DNA of 8,171 bases from Pseudomonadota bacterium (GCA_023438245.1 JAEXRD010000068.1:1-8171), one strand, 5' to 3'; numbered from the stretch's first letter, positions 1 through 6,117 are shown. A program made the numbers and translations. Notes: generated by a model from the letters alone, not told the origin.

Positions 1-17
1 CCCCCCGATTCATCCCA

Positions 18-869
18 TCACAGCTCCAGAAACTTCAGCTCCGGCACCCTGTCGATGACACCGGCCTGGGCCAGTTCGTCGTAGAACCGGCGCAGGCCCT
101 CGAGTTCCGTGGGGCCGAGGTCGTACACCAGGCCCTGGAAGTAGACGTTCATTTCCGCCTCGGTCATGGTGTGGCCGCTGGCGGCGATGCGCGAGATCTC
201 CGGGATGTGCGCCTGGCCCCACTGCTTGGCCTGGATGAGCAGGCGCGCCCCAGCGGCGATCTCGGCGCGGCGCGCGGCCAGGGAATCCTCGCTGGCGATC
301 CACAGCCCGAAGATGAACGGCAGGCCGGTCCACTGCCGCCAGGCCTCGCCCAGGTCCATGCGGTGCGGGTAGTCCGGGTGGCGGCGCAGGGAGAGCGCCT
401 CGTCGCCGATGCACAGGATGGCCTCGGGCCGCTCGCCGGTGGCCAGGATGCGCGTGGCGTCGCCTGTGCGGTAGCGGGGGCCGACGCCCACGTGGCGGGT
501 CAAGAGCAGGTCCAGCAGCGCGGCGGAGGTGTGCGACTGGGCGCTGACGAGAATCTCCGCACCGTCCAGGTCCTCGGGCCGGGTGCGGCAAAGCAGCAGC
601 ACGCTCTGCACCGGCCCGCGGCTGCCGATGGCTAGGTCCGGCACGATGCGGTACTTCTCCGGGTGCCGGGCGTACTCGATGGACGAGCAGCCCGAGAGGT
701 CCAGCCGCCCGTGGTCCATGAGGATGTTCAGCTCGGCGGGCGGCCCGGCGATGAGTTCGAAATCGCCGGAAAGGATATCGTTCTCCAGCGGATAGTGCAG
801 GGGCAGCACGTTCAGGTAGCCGATGCGGCCCAGGCGAATGGGGCGGATTGGGTTCAGGGGGGCGGACAC
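18..869 (-). CDS. mqnA: Chorismate dehydratase MqnA (futalosine menaquinone pathway)
   Basis: MqnA removes water from chorismate to give 3-[(1-carboxyvinyl)oxy]benzoate, the first committed step of the futalosine route to menaquinone; it is a cytosolic enzyme with a periplasmic-binding-protein-like fold. The 283-residue product has the usual family length and pattern: RIGYLNVLPLHY near residues 15-26, GPPAELN at 42-48, a Ser/Thr-rich substrate-loop segment SAQSHTSAALL at 109-119, CIGDEAL at 153-159, and WTGLPFIFGLW at 180-190. The start is GTG at 869-867; GGAGG lies 9 bases upstream, inside the last codons of the preceding gene, and there is no better in-frame start. Only 4 bases separate it from the mqnE-mqnC stop, so it is the last visible gene of the leftward operon and is probably translationally coupled. 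Motifs and context agree; the identification is firm. Confidence 0.95.
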   Translation of the reverse strand: MSAPLNPIRPIRLGRIGYLNVLPLHYPLENDILSGDFELIAGPPAELNILMDHGRLDLSGCSSIEYARHPEKYRIVPDLAIGSRGPVQSVLLLCRTRPEDLDGAEILVSAQSHTSAALLDLLLTRHVGVGPRYRTGDATRILATGERPEAILCIGDEALSLRRHPDYPHRMDLGEAWRQWTGLPFIFGLWIASEDSLAARRAEIAAGARLLIQAKQWGQAHIPEISRIAASGHTMTEAEMNVYFQGLVYDLGPTELEGLRRFYDELAQAGVIDRVPELKFLEL

Positions 870-873
870 GGGC

Positions 874-3111
874 CTAGGCCTCCACCAAGGTGTAGTTCAT
901 GCGCCGCTGCCTGGGCTGGAATCCGGCGGCGCGCACCAGGGTGTCGATCTCCTCCTTGGTGAGCCGGAAGCTGACCCCGGCGGCGCGCACCACGTTCTCC
1001 TCGATCATGGTGGAGCCGAAGTCGTTGCCGCCGAAGTACAGCGCCAGTTGCGCGATCTTCGGCCCCATGGTGACCCAGGACACCTGCAGGTTGTCCACGT
1101 TGTCCAGCACCAGGCGGCTGACCGCCAGCATGCGCAGATACTCCACGCTGGTGAGCGGGCGGGCCGTCATGGCGGTGTTGTCCGGCTGGAAGGTCCAGGG
1201 GATGAAGGCCGTGAACCCTCCCGTGCGGTCCTGGCTTTCACGCACGGCGAACAGGTGCTCCAGGCGCTCCTCGGGCGTCTCTTCGTGGCCGAACATCATG
1301 GTGGCCGTGGTGCGCAGGCCCAGGCCGTGGGCCTCCTCCATGACGCCGAGCCACTGCCCGGCCGGGCACTTGTTGGGCGAGACGGACGCGCGCACGCGGT
1401 CCACCAGGATTTCCGCCCCGCCGCCGGGGATGGAGTCCAGGCCAGCCGCCTTGAGGCGGGCGATGACCTGTGCGGTGGTCAGGCCCTCCCGCCCCGCGAA
1501 GAACACGATCTCCGGCGGCGAGAACGCATGCACGTGGATGGGGTAGTTGCCTTTGATGAAGCGCAGCATGTCCTCGTACCAGGTCAGCGGCAGGTCCGGG
1601 TGATGGCCGCCCTGCATGAGGATCTGCGTGCCGCCCAGGGCGATGGTCTCTTCGATCTTCTTGCCGATCTCCGCGTGGGAGAGCACGAAGCAATCGTCGT
1701 GGCCGGGCGCGCGGTAGTAGGCGCAGAAGCGGCAGGCGCACACGCAGACGTTGCTGTAGTTGATGTTGCGGTCGACCACGTAGGTGACCATGGGCTCGGG
1801 GTGCTTGCGCAGGCGAACCTGGTGCGCGGCGCGGCCCAACTGGTGCAGGTCGGCGTGCAGGTAAAGCTGGCGGGCGCTCTCGAAGTCCAGGCGCTCGCCC
1901 GCGGCGGCGGCGTCGAGCAGGCCCTGGAGCGAGGAAGGGGCCTTCGGCCCTTTCATGGCCTTCGGCTGCTCAAGTGGCCCTGCAATCGGATGGAACCGCG
2001 CGTCGCGCTCCACCGGCGTCAGGCCCATGCCCCGGATCATGGCCTCCAGCTGGCTCTTGGCCAGGCCCTGCTCGCTGGTGGCCCCGGCCATGTGGCCGAT
2101 CTTCTCCTCCACCACGGTGCCGTCCAGGTCGTCGGCGCCGAAGAACAGCGCGGCCTGCGCCTGCTTCACGGTCAGCATGACCCAGTAGGCCTTCACGTGC
2201 GGGATGTTGTCGAGCATCAGGCGCGACACCGCGATGGTGCGCAGCTCGTCCAGGCCGGTGAGCGGGCGCTCCACCTTGATGGCGTTGTTCTCGGTCTGGA
2301 AGGGCAGGGGGATGAAGCAGGTGAATCCGGTCTGGCCCTTGGCGAGCGCCTTGTCCTGCTGGGTGCGCAGGCGGTCCAGGTGGTCCAGGCGGTCGCCCAA
2401 GCCCTCCAGGTGGCCGAAGAGCATGGTGCAGTTGGTGGTCAGGCCCAGTTCGTGGGCCTCGCCGTGAATGCGCAGCCATTCCTCGGAGCTGGATTTTTTC
2501 GGGCAGATGCGGCGGCGCACCTCGGGCGCGAAGATCTCCGCCCCGCCGCCGGGCAGCATGGCCAGGCCCGCTTCCTTCAGCGTGGCGAGCACCTCGCGGG
2601 TGGAAATGCCTTCCAGTTTGGCGAAGTGGGCAATCTCCACGGCGGTGAAGCACTTGAGCGCGGCCTCGGGCAGGGCCTGCTGCACGGTGGAGAGCAGCTC
2701 CACGAAGAAGGAGAGGCGCAGGTCCGGGTGGCAGCCGCCCACGATGTGCACCTCGCGCGGGGGCAGGGGCGCGGCCAGCAGGCGGTCCACGGCCTCACGC
2801 ACGCTCATCTCGAAGCCGCCCTCCTGGCCTTTCTCGCGCTGGTAGGCGCAGAAGGCGCAGCCGTTGATGCAGACGTTGGTGTAGTTGATGTGCCGGTTGA
2901 CCACATAGTAGGCGCGGTCGCCGTGCAACTGGGTGCGGCGCAGGTGCGCCAGCGCGCCCACGGCGGTGATGTCCGGGCAGGCGAACAGGGCGCGTCCCTC
3001 GTCCAGGCTCAGGCGCTGGCCCTGGCGGACCTTGTCGGCGATGGCGGACAGGCCCAGTTCCGCGAAGCGGCGCGGGTCGAAATGCACGATGTCGTTCACG
3101 TCAACATTCAT
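874..3111 (-). CDS. mqnE/mqnC: MqnE-MqnC fusion: aminofutalosine synthase + cyclic dehypoxanthine futalosine synthase
   Basis: One uninterrupted 745-residue frame carries two full radical-SAM enzymes. Residues 1 to about 378 are MqnE: CX3CX2C cluster ligands C81/C85/C88, HIVGGCHPDL (122-131), FTAVEI (155-160), LPGGGAEIF (186-194), RRRICP (199-204), FIPLPFQTEN (266-275). MqnE joins the MqnA product to S-adenosylmethionine to give aminofutalosine. Residues about 395-745 are MqnC: C456/C460/C463, MQGGHHPDLP (499-508), FSPPEI (530-535), IPGGGAEIL (561-569), FIPWTFQPDN (636-645). MqnC cyclises dehypoxanthine futalosine. Neither half lacks a core segment. The linker (about 379-394) is Pro/Lys-rich and contains an in-frame ATG (Met386) that would give a normal-length, 360-residue MqnC. 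The start ATG at 3111 overlaps the tetR stop as ATGA and follows AAGGAG by 7 bases. The related two-domain FbiC (CofG-CofH) is excluded by the MqnA/MqnD neighbours and the motif set. A sequencing error removing a stop between two genes is possible but not suggested by the sequence. Confidence 0.93.
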   Translation of the reverse strand: MNVDVNDIVHFDPRRFAELGLSAIADKVRQGQRLSLDEGRALFACPDITAVGALAHLRRTQLHGDRAYYVVNRHINYTNVCINGCAFCAYQREKGQEGGFEMSVREAVDRLLAAPLPPREVHIVGGCHPDLRLSFFVELLSTVQQALPEAALKCFTAVEIAHFAKLEGISTREVLATLKEAGLAMLPGGGAEIFAPEVRRRICPKKSSSEEWLRIHGEAHELGLTTNCTMLFGHLEGLGDRLDHLDRLRTQQDKALAKGQTGFTCFIPLPFQTENNAIKVERPLTGLDELRTIAVSRLMLDNIPHVKAYWVMLTVKQAQAALFFGADDLDGTVVEEKIGHMAGATSEQGLAKSQLEAMIRGMGLTPVERDARFHPIAGPLEQPKAMKGPKAPSSLQGLLDAAAAGERLDFESARQLYLHADLHQLGRAAHQVRLRKHPEPMVTYVVDRNINYSNVCVCACRFCAYYRAPGHDDCFVLSHAEIGKKIEETIALGGTQILMQGGHHPDLPLTWYEDMLRFIKGNYPIHVHAFSPPEIVFFAGREGLTTAQVIARLKAAGLDSIPGGGAEILVDRVRASVSPNKCPAGQWLGVMEEAHGLGLRTTATMMFGHEETPEERLEHLFAVRESQDRTGGFTAFIPWTFQPDNTAMTARPLTSVEYLRMLAVSRLVLDNVDNLQVSWVTMGPKIAQLALYFGGNDFGSTMIEENVVRAAGVSFRLTKEEIDTLVRAAGFQPRQRRMNYTLVEA
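1934..1966 (-). repeat. Direct repeat and hairpin in the MqnE-MqnC linker, next to an internal ATG
   Basis: The linker coding DNA has a 10-bp direct repeat, GCCGAAGGCC read on the minus strand, at 1957-1966 and 1939-1948, 18 bp apart and in codon phase, giving PKA-MKG-PKA in the protein. The second copy sits in a hairpin: GGGCC-GAA-GGCCC (1950-1938), extended outwards by three more pairs past one A-C mismatch. The in-frame ATG at 1956-1954 lies just before this hairpin, with AAGG two bases upstream, too close for a good ribosome site. The repeat may be a remnant of a former intergenic region or a slippage product. That origin is inference; the repeat and stem are read directly. Confidence 0.6.
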
Positions 3112-3776
3112 TCTGTGGCTCCTTGTGGGGTCGAAGCGGAAAGTCCTCGGCTCAGGATGAGCGCCAGCTCGTCCAGGCGGGCGAGCCGGGCGGATTCGTC
3201 GGGGGAGGACAGGCCCAGGCCGCAGTCCACCACGGGCAGGTCCTGGGCGGTGAGGGCGCGGTCCAGCACGGCCTCCAGGGCGAAGGCCGCGCTCATGGCG
3301 TCGATGTCCGGGCGCACCTCGCCGCGCGCCTGCCCGGCCTCGATGAGCTCGCGGAAATAGGTCAGGGCCTCGCCGCGCACCTGGCCCAGCAGGGCGGCGC
3401 GCAGGGGGAAGTCCTCGTGGTGGATGAGCCTGCGGTACAGCCGCCAGATGAGCGGATGGGCCTGGGCGAAGCGGCTGGCCGTGCGGAACACCCGCTTGAG
3501 GCGCTGCTCGAAGCCCTCCGGCCCCTCCTCGTCGCGGATGGCCCGGAGCGGGGCTTTCAACTGGTCCAGCGCGCTGGCGAAGAGGTGCCGGAACAGCCCG
3601 TCCTTGCTGCCGAAGTACTGGAACACCGAGCCCTTGGCGATGCCTAAGCGGCCCACGATGCGGTTGATGCTGGCCTGGTGGTAGCCGTGCTCGGCGAACT
3701 CGCGCAGGCTTTCGTCCAGCACGCGCTGGCGCTTCTCGCCCGGGAGATTGTCGAATGTCGAGCTGGGCTTGTCCAT
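3108..3776 (-). CDS. TetR/AcrR-family transcriptional repressor of the menaquinone genes
   Basis: The 222-residue protein has the TetR layout: an N-terminal three-helix DNA-binding domain (about residues 12-60) with helix-turn-helix ASINRIVGRLGIAKGSVFQYF at 35-55 and the typical FGSKDGLFRHLF continuation, then an all-helical region (about 70-222) expected to bind an unknown ligand and dimerise. The ligand cannot be read from the sequence. It is first in a leftward operon whose next gene overlaps its stop codon (ATGA), so regulator and MqnE-MqnC are made together. The perfect palindrome 59 bases upstream of its start is the likely operator, implying autorepression and repression of mqnD. The start ATG at 3776 keeps the full N-terminal helix; its nearest SD-like GGAGG is 12 bases away, longer than ideal, so translation may be modest. 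Confidence 0.92.
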   Translation of the reverse strand: MDKPSSTFDNLPGEKRQRVLDESLREFAEHGYHQASINRIVGRLGIAKGSVFQYFGSKDGLFRHLFASALDQLKAPLRAIRDEEGPEGFEQRLKRVFRTASRFAQAHPLIWRLYRRLIHHEDFPLRAALLGQVRGEALTYFRELIEAGQARGEVRPDIDAMSAAFALEAVLDRALTAQDLPVVDCGLGLSSPDESARLARLDELALILSRGLSASTPQGATE

Positions 3777-3797
3777 GGTCGCGTCTGGCCTCCGGGC

Positions 3798-3826
3798 TTG
3801 CCTCCGGCAGGGCTTGGGGGTATCGT
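3798..3826 (+). promoter_or_regulatory. Possible mqnD promoter
   Basis: TTGCCT (3798-3803), 17 bases, then TATCGT (3821-3826): four of six matches to each sigma70 hexamer. Transcription would start near 3833, placing the palindrome at 3835-3854 just downstream of the start site, a standard roadblock position for a repressor. Found by eye; the real start site is unknown. Confidence 0.4.
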
Positions 3827-3834
3827 CCGCGGCG

Positions 3835-3854
3835 AAATGACCGGGTGGTCATTT
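3835..3854. promoter_or_regulatory. TetR-type operator palindrome
   Basis: AAATGACC-GGGT-GGTCATTT is a perfect 8-bp inverted repeat with a 4-bp spacer, AT-richer than its surroundings, in the gap between the divergent tetR and mqnD genes. Size and ATGACC/GGTCAT half-sites are typical of TetR-family operators. It lies just downstream of both predicted -10 boxes, so one bound dimer could block transcription in both directions. Assignment to the adjacent regulator is inference from position. Confidence 0.8.
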
Positions 3855-3882
3855 GGCTACTCCCGGTCCGCCGCCCTGTCAA
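3854..3882 (-). promoter_or_regulatory. Possible promoter of the tetR-mqnEC-mqnA operon
   Basis: On the minus strand a consensus -35 TTGACA (3882-3877) is followed after 17 bases by TAGCCA (3859-3854), a weak -10. The -10 ends at the edge of the palindrome, so the start site (about 3847) would lie inside the operator. The expected leader of about 70 bases contains two short hairpins built on repeated CCGGAGGC. The perfect -35 and the operator placement favour it; the poor -10 lowers confidence. Confidence 0.45.
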
Positions 3883-3909
3883 CCACCCATCCGCACCAAG
3901 GGGATATCC

Positions 3910-4752
3910 ATGCGCCTTTCCCTGCATTATTCGCCCTGCCCCAACGACACGCACATCTTCCACGCCCTGGCCGCCGGGCAGGTGCGCGTACCGGGTGTGG
4001 AGTTCGACATCGCCCTGGCCGACGTGGAGCAGCTCAACCGCACGGCCCAGGAGGGCGGGGCGGACATCTGCAAGGTCAGCGTGGCGGCGGCGGCCAGCGT
4101 GCTGGGCCAGTACCGCGTGCTGCGCGCGGGCGGGGCGCTGGGCCGGGGCGTGGGGCCCATCCTGGTGGGCGCGCCGGGGCTGAAATTCGGGGATCTGCAC
4201 GGGCGCAGGGTGGCCATTCCGGGCAGGCGCACCACCGCCGCGCTGCTCTTCGGCATGCTCTGCAAGGCCAAGGGGGTGGAGCCGGAGGTCGTGGAGCTGG
4301 TGTACGATCAGGTCATGCCCGCCGTGCAGGCGGGCGACTGCGCCGCCGGGGTGGTCATCCACGAGGGGCGCTTCACCTTCGCGCAGTACGGCTTGGCGCG
4401 CCTGCTCGACCTCGGCGCCTGGTGGGAGGAGGACTGCGGCCTGCCCATCCCGCTGGGCTGCATCGTCATGCGCCGGAGCCTGGGCCTGGAGCTGGCCCGC
4501 GCCGTGAACCTGGGCATCCGCCTGAGCCTGGAATACGCCCGCAGCCACCCCGAGGCCGCGCGCGAGTACATCCGCCAGCACGCCCAGGAGATGGACCCGC
4601 AGGTCATCGCCAGCCACATCGAGACCTTTGTGACGGACTACAGCCTGGACGTGGGCCAGGAGGGGGCCGGGGCGCTCACGGCGCTGATGCAGCAGGCCGC
4701 GGCCCAGTCTGGGGCGGGAGCATTGCCTGCGGACGCCATACTTACATTGTGA
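3910..4752 (+). CDS. mqnD: 1,4-dihydroxy-6-naphthoate synthase MqnD
   Basis: MqnD splits cyclic dehypoxanthine futalosine to 1,4-dihydroxy-6-naphthoate, the ring precursor later prenylated and methylated to menaquinone. The 280-residue product starts with the family signature SPCPNDTHIFHALAAG (8-23), followed by DICKVSVAA (52-60), AIPGRRTTAALL (102-113), and VVIHEGRFTFAQYGL (148-162). His151 in that last segment matches the conserved His proposed as the catalytic base in the Thermus enzyme. I chose ATG 3910 because AAGGGG lies 6 bases upstream and the protein then begins at the conserved first strand; an in-frame TTG at 3853 would add 19 unconserved residues and overlap the operator. It is transcribed away from the rest of the pathway and probably shares one operator with it. 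Confidence 0.95.
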   Translation: MRLSLHYSPCPNDTHIFHALAAGQVRVPGVEFDIALADVEQLNRTAQEGGADICKVSVAAAASVLGQYRVLRAGGALGRGVGPILVGAPGLKFGDLHGRRVAIPGRRTTAALLFGMLCKAKGVEPEVVELVYDQVMPAVQAGDCAAGVVIHEGRFTFAQYGLARLLDLGAWWEEDCGLPIPLGCIVMRRSLGLELARAVNLGIRLSLEYARSHPEAAREYIRQHAQEMDPQVIASHIETFVTDYSLDVGQEGAGALTALMQQAAAQSGAGALPADAILTL

Positions 4753-4756
4753 GCCG

Positions 4757-4785
4757 TTGACGGGATCGGGGCCGCGTCCTAGTTC
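4757..4785 (+). promoter_or_regulatory. Weak candidate promoter for the MBL-fold hydrolase gene
   Basis: TTGACG (4757-4762), 17 bases, TAGTTC (4780-4785). The -35 is good and the -10 poor. The only other space between mqnD and this gene is 57 bp with no clear terminator, so read-through from mqnD is an alternative. Confidence 0.25.
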
Positions 4786-4809
4786 ATGTGAAACACAGGA
4801 GGCCCCCCC

Positions 4810-5793
4810 ATGCGCAGTTTCATCCGCAATTTTCTGGCCGCAATGGCCGTGCTGACCCTGGCCCTGGCCGTCCAGGCCGCCCACGCGGGCGGACCCAAGG
4901 CCCAGACCCAGGTGCCCGGCGCGTACCGCGCCCAGGTCGGCGATTTCGAAATCACCGCCCTGCTGGACGGCACCATTCCGCTCGATACCGGCCTGCTCAA
5001 GAACGCCAGGCCCGGTGAAATCGATCCCCTGCTGGCCCGCATGTTCGTGGGCAACCCCAAGATGCTCACCGCCGTCACCGCCTATCTGGTGAACACGGGA
5101 GCGGAGCTTGTGCTCGTCGACACCGGCATGGGCGCGCACCGCGGCCCGGCCCTGGGCCACCTGCCCGCCAACCTGCGCGCCGCCGGGGTGGACCCGGCCC
5201 AGATCGACGCGGTCATCCTGACCCACATGCACGGCGATCACATCGGCGGGCTGTCCGACGCCTCGGGCAAGGCCCTGTTCCCCAAGGCCCGCGTGCTGGT
5301 GGACGCCCGCGAGGCCGCCTACTGGACCTCCGTCGAGGAAGAGGCCAAGGCCGCCGAGGGCCGCAAGCCCTTCTTCCGGATGGCCCGCAAGATGGCCGCG
5401 CCCTACCAGGCCGAGGGCCGCTGGAAGACCTTCCAGCCCGGCGACGCGCTCCTGCCCGGCATCACCGCCATCGAGGCCGTGGGCCACACCCCCGGCCACA
5501 CGGTCTTCGCCGTGGAGTCCAGGGGCCAGAAGCTCATGATCTGGGGCGACCTGGTGCACGCCCACGCGGTGCAGTTCGCCCGGCCCGGCGTGTCCATCGA
5601 GTTCGACTCCGACCAGGCCCAGGCCATCGCCACGCGCCGACTGCTCATGCAGGACGCGGCCAGCCGCGGGTACCTCGTGGGCGGCATGCACCTGCCGTTC
5701 CCCGGCCTGGGCCACGTGCGCCAGGATGGCCCGGAAACCTACGCCTGGGTGCCCGTGGAGTTCGCCCCGCTGCCCGCCCCCGCTGCGAAGTAG
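4810..5793 (+). CDS. Secreted metallo-beta-lactamase-fold hydrolase, OPHC2/methyl parathion hydrolase-like
   Basis: The 327-residue protein begins with a Sec signal peptide (basic MRSFIRNF, hydrophobic 9-23, probable cleavage after AHA at 24-26), so the enzyme should act in the periplasm. The mature part is a binuclear metal hydrolase of the MBL superfamily: HxHxDH ligands in THMHGDH (H139, H141, D143, H144), H230 in HTPGH, bridging D247 in IWGDLVH, and H294 in GGMHLPFPGLGH. VLVDTGMG (102-109) and the C-terminal YLVGGMHLPFPGLGHVR (288-304) resemble the OPHC2/methyl parathion hydrolase group, many members of which have lactone or ester substrates; the substrate here cannot be told. AGGAGG sits 7 bases before ATG 4810. 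It follows mqnD by 57 bp on the same strand but has no known role in menaquinone synthesis. Confidence 0.9.
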   Translation: MRSFIRNFLAAMAVLTLALAVQAAHAGGPKAQTQVPGAYRAQVGDFEITALLDGTIPLDTGLLKNARPGEIDPLLARMFVGNPKMLTAVTAYLVNTGAELVLVDTGMGAHRGPALGHLPANLRAAGVDPAQIDAVILTHMHGDHIGGLSDASGKALFPKARVLVDAREAAYWTSVEEEAKAAEGRKPFFRMARKMAAPYQAEGRWKTFQPGDALLPGITAIEAVGHTPGHTVFAVESRGQKLMIWGDLVHAHAVQFARPGVSIEFDSDQAQAIATRRLLMQDAASRGYLVGGMHLPFPGLGHVRQDGPETYAWVPVEFAPLPAPAAK

Positions 5794-5815
5794 AGGCAAG
5801 GTGGCGATTTTTCAC

Positions 5816-5841
5816 GCCGGGGGCTTGACGCGCGCCCCGGC
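5816..5841 (+). other. GC-rich inverted repeat around the ilv -35
   Basis: GCCGGGG (5816-5822) and CCCCGGC (5835-5841) form a perfect 7-bp stem with a 12-base loop that contains the -35 of the ilv promoter. There is no following U run, so it is a poor intrinsic terminator for the upstream hydrolase gene. In such GC-rich DNA it may be chance. Confidence 0.25.
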
Positions 5842-5852
5842 CTCGGCATAAG
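5825..5852 (+). promoter_or_regulatory. Promoter of the ilv leader-ilvBN operon
   Basis: TTGACG (5825-5830) is followed after 16 bases by CATAAG (5847-5852), five and four of six matches to sigma70 hexamers, in the only AT-richer stretch upstream of the leader peptide. Transcription from about 5859 would give a short untranslated leader before the leader-peptide ATG at 5894. Its position directly ahead of an attenuator supports it. Confidence 0.6.
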
Positions 5853-5893
5853 CAATCCTTACGCAGTGAAACCATAACCCGCGAGAACGACGC

Positions 5894-5980
5894 ATGAACC
5901 TGAACCCGACGAACTCCGCACTGGCCCTACAGGCCCTGCTTGTCGTCGTAGTAGGCGTCGTAAGCGACAACGCGTCGTAG
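5894..5980 (+). CDS. ilvBN leader peptide (Val/Leu-sensing attenuator peptide)
   Basis: A 28-codon ORF starts at ATG 5894 and ends at TAG 5978-5980, about 30 bases before an intrinsic terminator and 137 bases before ilvB. The peptide has 5 Leu (residues 3, 10, 12, 15, 16) and 6 Val (17-20, 22, 23), with the run LLVVVVGVV at 15-23. Several control codons are ones the structural genes hardly use: GTA three times, CTA and CTT once each. There is no Ile. The design matches the ivbL leader of enterobacterial ilvBN: scarcity of charged tRNA-Val or tRNA-Leu would stall the ribosome on these codons and let transcription continue. The start has only a weak GAG Shine-Dalgarno 8 bases upstream. It is functionally a sensor, not an enzyme. 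Confidence 0.88.
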   Translation: MNLNPTNSALALQALLVVVVGVVSDNAS

Positions 5981-6016
5981 CGGGCAGGTTCACCCTTCAG
6001 GCAACCACAACCCCCG
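5895..6016 (+). promoter_or_regulatory. Attenuator switch: protector and antiterminator pairings
   Basis: Segment 5981-5992 (CGGG-CAGGTTCA), directly after the leader stop codon, can pair in two ways. With the start of the leader ORF it forms CAGGTTCA:TGAACCTG (5985-5992 with 5895-5902, 8 bp) plus CGGG:CCCG (5981-5984 with 5905-5908). With the 5' arm of the terminator it forms CGGG and GGTT (5981-5984, 5987-5990) against AACCCCCG (6009-6016), 8 bp with a 2-base bulge: an antiterminator. A ribosome that reaches the stop codon would cover this segment and allow termination; one stalled on the Val codons (5942-5962) would leave it free to form the antiterminator. Pairings were drawn by hand without energies. 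Confidence 0.65.
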
Positions 6017-6046
6017 TCGGCGCGAGTCGGCGGGGGTTTCGATTTT
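6009..6046 (+). terminator. Intrinsic terminator of the ilv attenuator
   Basis: AACCCCCG (6009-6016) pairs with CGGGGGTT (6031-6038); inside, UCGGC and GUCGG continue the stem through two G-U wobbles to a GCGA (GNRA-type) tetraloop at 6022-6025, 13 pairs in all. A U-rich tract, TTTCGATTTT (6037-6046), follows. It lies between the leader peptide and ilvB, so it controls read-through into ilvBN. The stretch from here to the ilvB Shine-Dalgarno shows nothing further. Confidence 0.88.
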
Positions 6047-6117
6047 CCCACCCAGGGAGCATCCCCACACCCCCACGCCGGTCTCCGCCAGGGACAAACC
6101 TCATGAGGAGGCGCGCC

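Noticed and set aside
874..3111. FbiC/CofG-CofH (coenzyme F420 ring synthase) as the identity of the two-domain radical-SAM protein
   Set aside because: The motif sets (FTAVEI and RRRICP in the first half, QGGHHPDLP and FSPPEI in the second) and the adjacent mqnA and mqnD genes fit MqnE and MqnC; no F420 genes are present.
823..3360. 845-codon open frame on the plus strand opposite mqnE-mqnC
   Set aside because: It is antisense to a clearly conserved protein, is rich in Gly/Ala/His/Gln without any recognisable motif, and such stop-free shadows are expected where third positions are nearly all G or C.
3853..3909. TTG at 3853 as the mqnD start
   Set aside because: It lies in the operator, the added residues match nothing in the family, and ATG 3910 has a well-spaced AAGGGG.
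3112..5799. Extension of the mqnE-mqnC frame upstream through tetR, mqnD and the hydrolase gene (1641 codons in total)
   Set aside because: The upstream part is antisense or out of frame to well-identified genes; homology begins at the ATG at 3111, which has a good Shine-Dalgarno and an ATGA overlap.
6103..6117. ATG at 6103 as the ilvB start
   Set aside because: It overlaps the AGGAGG that serves ATG 6118, has no Shine-Dalgarno of its own, and adds only MRRRA.
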